A DNA stretch of 64,000 nucleotides from contig OZ025250.1 in NCBI GenBank assembly GCA_964019135.1, positions 51,335,357 to 51,399,356 on the forward strand. Reading direction: 5' to 3'. The stretch is from Arenicola marina. Taxonomy: Eukaryota > Annelida > Polychaeta > Arenicolidae. Below, one piece after another: positions 61,868 through 64,000 of the stretch (position 1 is the first letter of the stretch; the number at the start of each line of letters is the position of its first letter). A program made the translations under genes and the position numbers. Below the pieces are notes generated by a model. That model saw only the letters and a program-made list of their open reading frames with translations, searched no databases and was not told the DNA's origin.

Positions 61868-62125
61868 GGGCCGGCCCGACAGCTCAGTGGGTTAGCGCGC
61901 TTGTCTTGCCTTCACTGATCACCTGAGAGTACAACGGCACCTGGGTCGGTGGTTTAAGCCCCCGCTGTGACCATGTCTGTGTGGTCGTAGGATAAAGATC
62001 CCATGTCCTTCTTCGCAAAGAGTAGGGGGGTTACCCCCGGGGACATGGCTCCGCTCTCCCGTCCTTCTCCCATTGATGCGATATGACCAAAAGCGGTTAA
62101 AGCGTCCTGACTATACAACCATCCG
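61868..62125 (+). mobile_element. tRNA-derived SINE, most complete copy
   Basis: Head GGCCCGACAGCTCAGTGGGT with TTAGCGCGC (A box), then GGTCGGTGGTTTAAGCCCCC (B box), then the body shared with 15552-15780 and 50853-50985, ending near GTCCTGACTATACAACCATC. It is the reference copy for the family in this window. Confidence 0.7.
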
Positions 62126-62489
62126 GAGTTGTTATGCCCGTACAACGATTATAATCTTGCACGATATGCGGCTTACCCGACAGTTGGAATCATATATTGG
62201 CAGCACTTAATTTAGATATACTACCCATGAGAAATTTAATATCGGCATTCAGTATTTTACATTACACATGTCCGGATAGGGCACCACACAAGGCAATAAA
62301 GCTTGACGTGTGGTTCATGAAACGCACACGAGCTTGTTTCATGTGTGGTTCTCGGAATTTAGCCCTGATGAGAATCAAACTCATTTAAATGAAATCAACA
62401 ATTCTTTACTTTTAAATGGTTGACATAGACTGTGAAGAAAAGTTTACTAGAGAAGTGTATCTAAGCAAATCCAGCGCCGATGGACATTC

Positions 62490-62740
62490 CAGTTGCAGAA
62501 AATGCAGTTACATAATTATGTGGATCACACAATATGCCACTACTTACTATCAAGAATGTTGATCCCCTTCTTCAATTAGTTTCGCACATTTTTATATTCG
62601 GCACTAATTCTATTCATTGATCGCTGATCTCTCAGATTTATATAGCCTTGCAAATTTAACTTTCAAGTGGCAAAAACTGCAGCAGCATTATGTGGATCAC
62701 GCAACCAACAACTGTTTACGAAAATTCAATTAATTTCCGA
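62490..62740. repeat. Degenerate duplication of about 175 bp
   Basis: GCAG...ATTATGTGGATCAC occurs near 62500-62530 and again near 62680-62700 with matching order of nearby text. The first copy includes CCCCTTCTTCAATTAGT, shared with the inverted repeats at 0.75 and 4.0 kb. Confidence 0.5.
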
Positions 62741-63430
62741 TTGATCAGTTTATTTATTCATAAAGAATAATCAAGGAATATGGGTTATACATCATTTCTC
62801 AGATTCACACGACCTTACCAATTTGACAGCGATACGGTCTACATGCATGACAACACACACATACTATTAGATAGATACTCACTAATATTATTTGACCGGC
62901 TGTATGTGATATTAACAATATTTACTAGCGCTGCGTGTGCCGACACGTCGACGCCCACGACACAAATACTTGTGTCATTTCGTTCCCGGGGCATGTCTCT
63001 CGGTCGGTAGGATCGCCAGCGCTGGCCAACGAATGGGCATGCCGGCATGTGACAGGAGCGGGTGGCCACTTGAATGCACTATGTATGCTGCTACATCAGC
63101 CCTAGATCATCACTGTGAGCGGCATTAAACTGTTTGCTCGGCAGCCCAGTAACGCGAACGGTCATCATGGTTCTTCTCGGTAATTAGGCTGGGTAAAATT
63201 AATCGAAATGCTTGGCGAGTAATCGCGACATTTTGACGGTGTTTGAATAGTATTTATTAAAACGTTGTTATACTGAAGGTCGTATGTAAGCGTTGTGCTT
63301 TGTAGGTGTGTGAATCACCGTATGAGAAGTATGAGGGAAAACAATCATTTTACAATTAATAGAAGTTGAAACTTCGTGACAATTAATAAAACATAGAACA
63401 AATCACATACCAATTAATGAAACTCATAGT
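62741..63430. other. No gene seen
   Basis: Open frames on both strands near 62780-63069 lack any recognised motif. Confidence 0.35.
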
Positions 63431-63439
63431 GCAACTAGC

Positions 63440-63600
63440 CCAGCATACACAGAACATTCGCGTAATATTCGCTCAATGTTATTTCCATGTTATGTTACGT
63501 GCGAACATTCTCGTAATATTCGCAGAATATTACGGACGAACATTCTCGTAATGTTCGCTACGTGCTCTTTCCGTGTTACATTACGGACGAATTACGAGGA
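63440..63600. repeat. Palindromic repeat of CGAACATTCTCGTAATATTCGC type
   Basis: Three to four imperfect units built on GAACATTCTCGTAATATTCG and ATATTACGGACGAA, alternating with partial reverse complements, so the block can fold on itself. Non-coding. Confidence 0.6.
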
Positions 63601-64000
63601 TGTTTTGCGAATGGTACGCTTGCACAAAGTAAATTAGCATTGTGCTTTGCAGGTATGTGCTTCACTAAAAGAGAACATAGAACACATCACATAACAATTA
63701 ATAAAAGTTATTGTCGAACTAGGCGATTCTTTATGTCAGAACTGAAAAACAGTCATACATACCTTTGTTAAAAGAGATAAATAAATGTTATGTAGTAAAC
63801 ATTTCTGAAGAAAGAAATTAAAGTAAATATATATATAACAGCTTTAGGCTATTTGGGCGTATTGTGCAAGTGTAGGGCAATAATTACATTACAACATGTC
63901 AACCCTCTATGGCCACGAGCGGCCAAGTAACAAATATGTATTATTATTTCAAATCATTGATTATCTTCGTGATATGTTTACATCAGATATGCGACGTTTA
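63601..64000. other. AT-rich end of window
   Basis: No exon, RNA gene or structured repeat seen. Confidence 0.4.

Noticed and set aside
61868-61990. Functional tRNA gene
   Set aside because: A and B boxes are present but the cloverleaf stems do not pair well, and a SINE body shared with other copies follows.
1-64000. Retroviral, LTR, Polinton or other virus-derived elements
   Set aside because: No protein motif of these groups and no paired long terminal repeats were recognised. The large repeats seen are noncoding.

Overview
The window is animal nuclear DNA. Short exons sit in long introns with GT...AG borders, introns are mostly phase 1 around immunoglobulin (Ig) domains, tRNA-derived SINEs recur, and much of the sequence is tandem repeat. 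Nothing here is bacterial, organellar or recognisably viral. The gene content (lineage-specific Ig-superfamily surface proteins) and the repeat load suit a marine invertebrate, perhaps an invertebrate deuterostome such as a lancelet or acorn worm. The sequence alone does not settle the species or even the phylum.

The main theme is a small cluster of related Ig-superfamily cell-surface genes. Gene A (plus, 14392-22888, six exons, 352 aa) and gene B (minus, 56771-50579, six exons, 345 aa) can each be assembled completely in frame. They share the same exon plan: signal-peptide exon, V-type exon, an Ig domain split over two exons, a C2/I-type exon, and a short hydrophobic C-terminal exon. Successive intron phases are 1, 1, 0, 1, 1 in both. 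Gene A' (minus, 12228-9706) is an inverted, nearly identical copy of the first three exons of gene A. It stands head-to-head with gene A across a 2.2-kb spacer and carries a stop codon at the end of its V exon. Further pieces of the family are scattered around: a C2-type exon (430-675), a Tyr-rich cytoplasmic-tail exon (8963-9060), a candidate missing exon (8366-8495), a relic V exon (about 9228-9370), and an orphan signal-peptide exon (27866-27905). Gene C (plus, 44295-46032) encodes signal peptide, transmembrane helix and basic tail with essentially no ectodomain.

Repeats by region: 1.0-3.9 kb is about 51 copies of a 54-bp unit, which is the A-box half of a tRNA-like SINE head. It is bracketed by a perfect 38-bp inverted repeat. 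4.6-6.0 kb is AT-rich with hairpins. 20.6-21.1 kb is a 29-bp minisatellite. 26.75-26.97 kb is a regularly spaced run of TGACGTCA (CRE-like) sites. 27.9-29.1 kb is a TCTCTR microsatellite. 29.4-36.1 kb and 41.0-43.6 kb hold four copies of a noncoding repeat of about 2.1-2.6 kb, rich in CRE-like and AGGTCA sites. 36.25-38.3 kb is a minisatellite that degrades towards its edges. 59.2-59.55 kb is a 33-bp array. 60.4-62.1 kb carries tandem tRNA-SINEs, one with a second, 55-bp A-box array.

The best candidate for something undescribed is the Ig cluster taken with its C-terminal diversity: GPI-like or minimal anchor, basic tail, and Tyr-motif tail on interchangeable phase-compatible exons. This layout resembles paired-receptor or allorecognition clusters, but that function is inference. 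The second is the repeated multimerisation of tRNA-SINE 5' halves at two independent loci.
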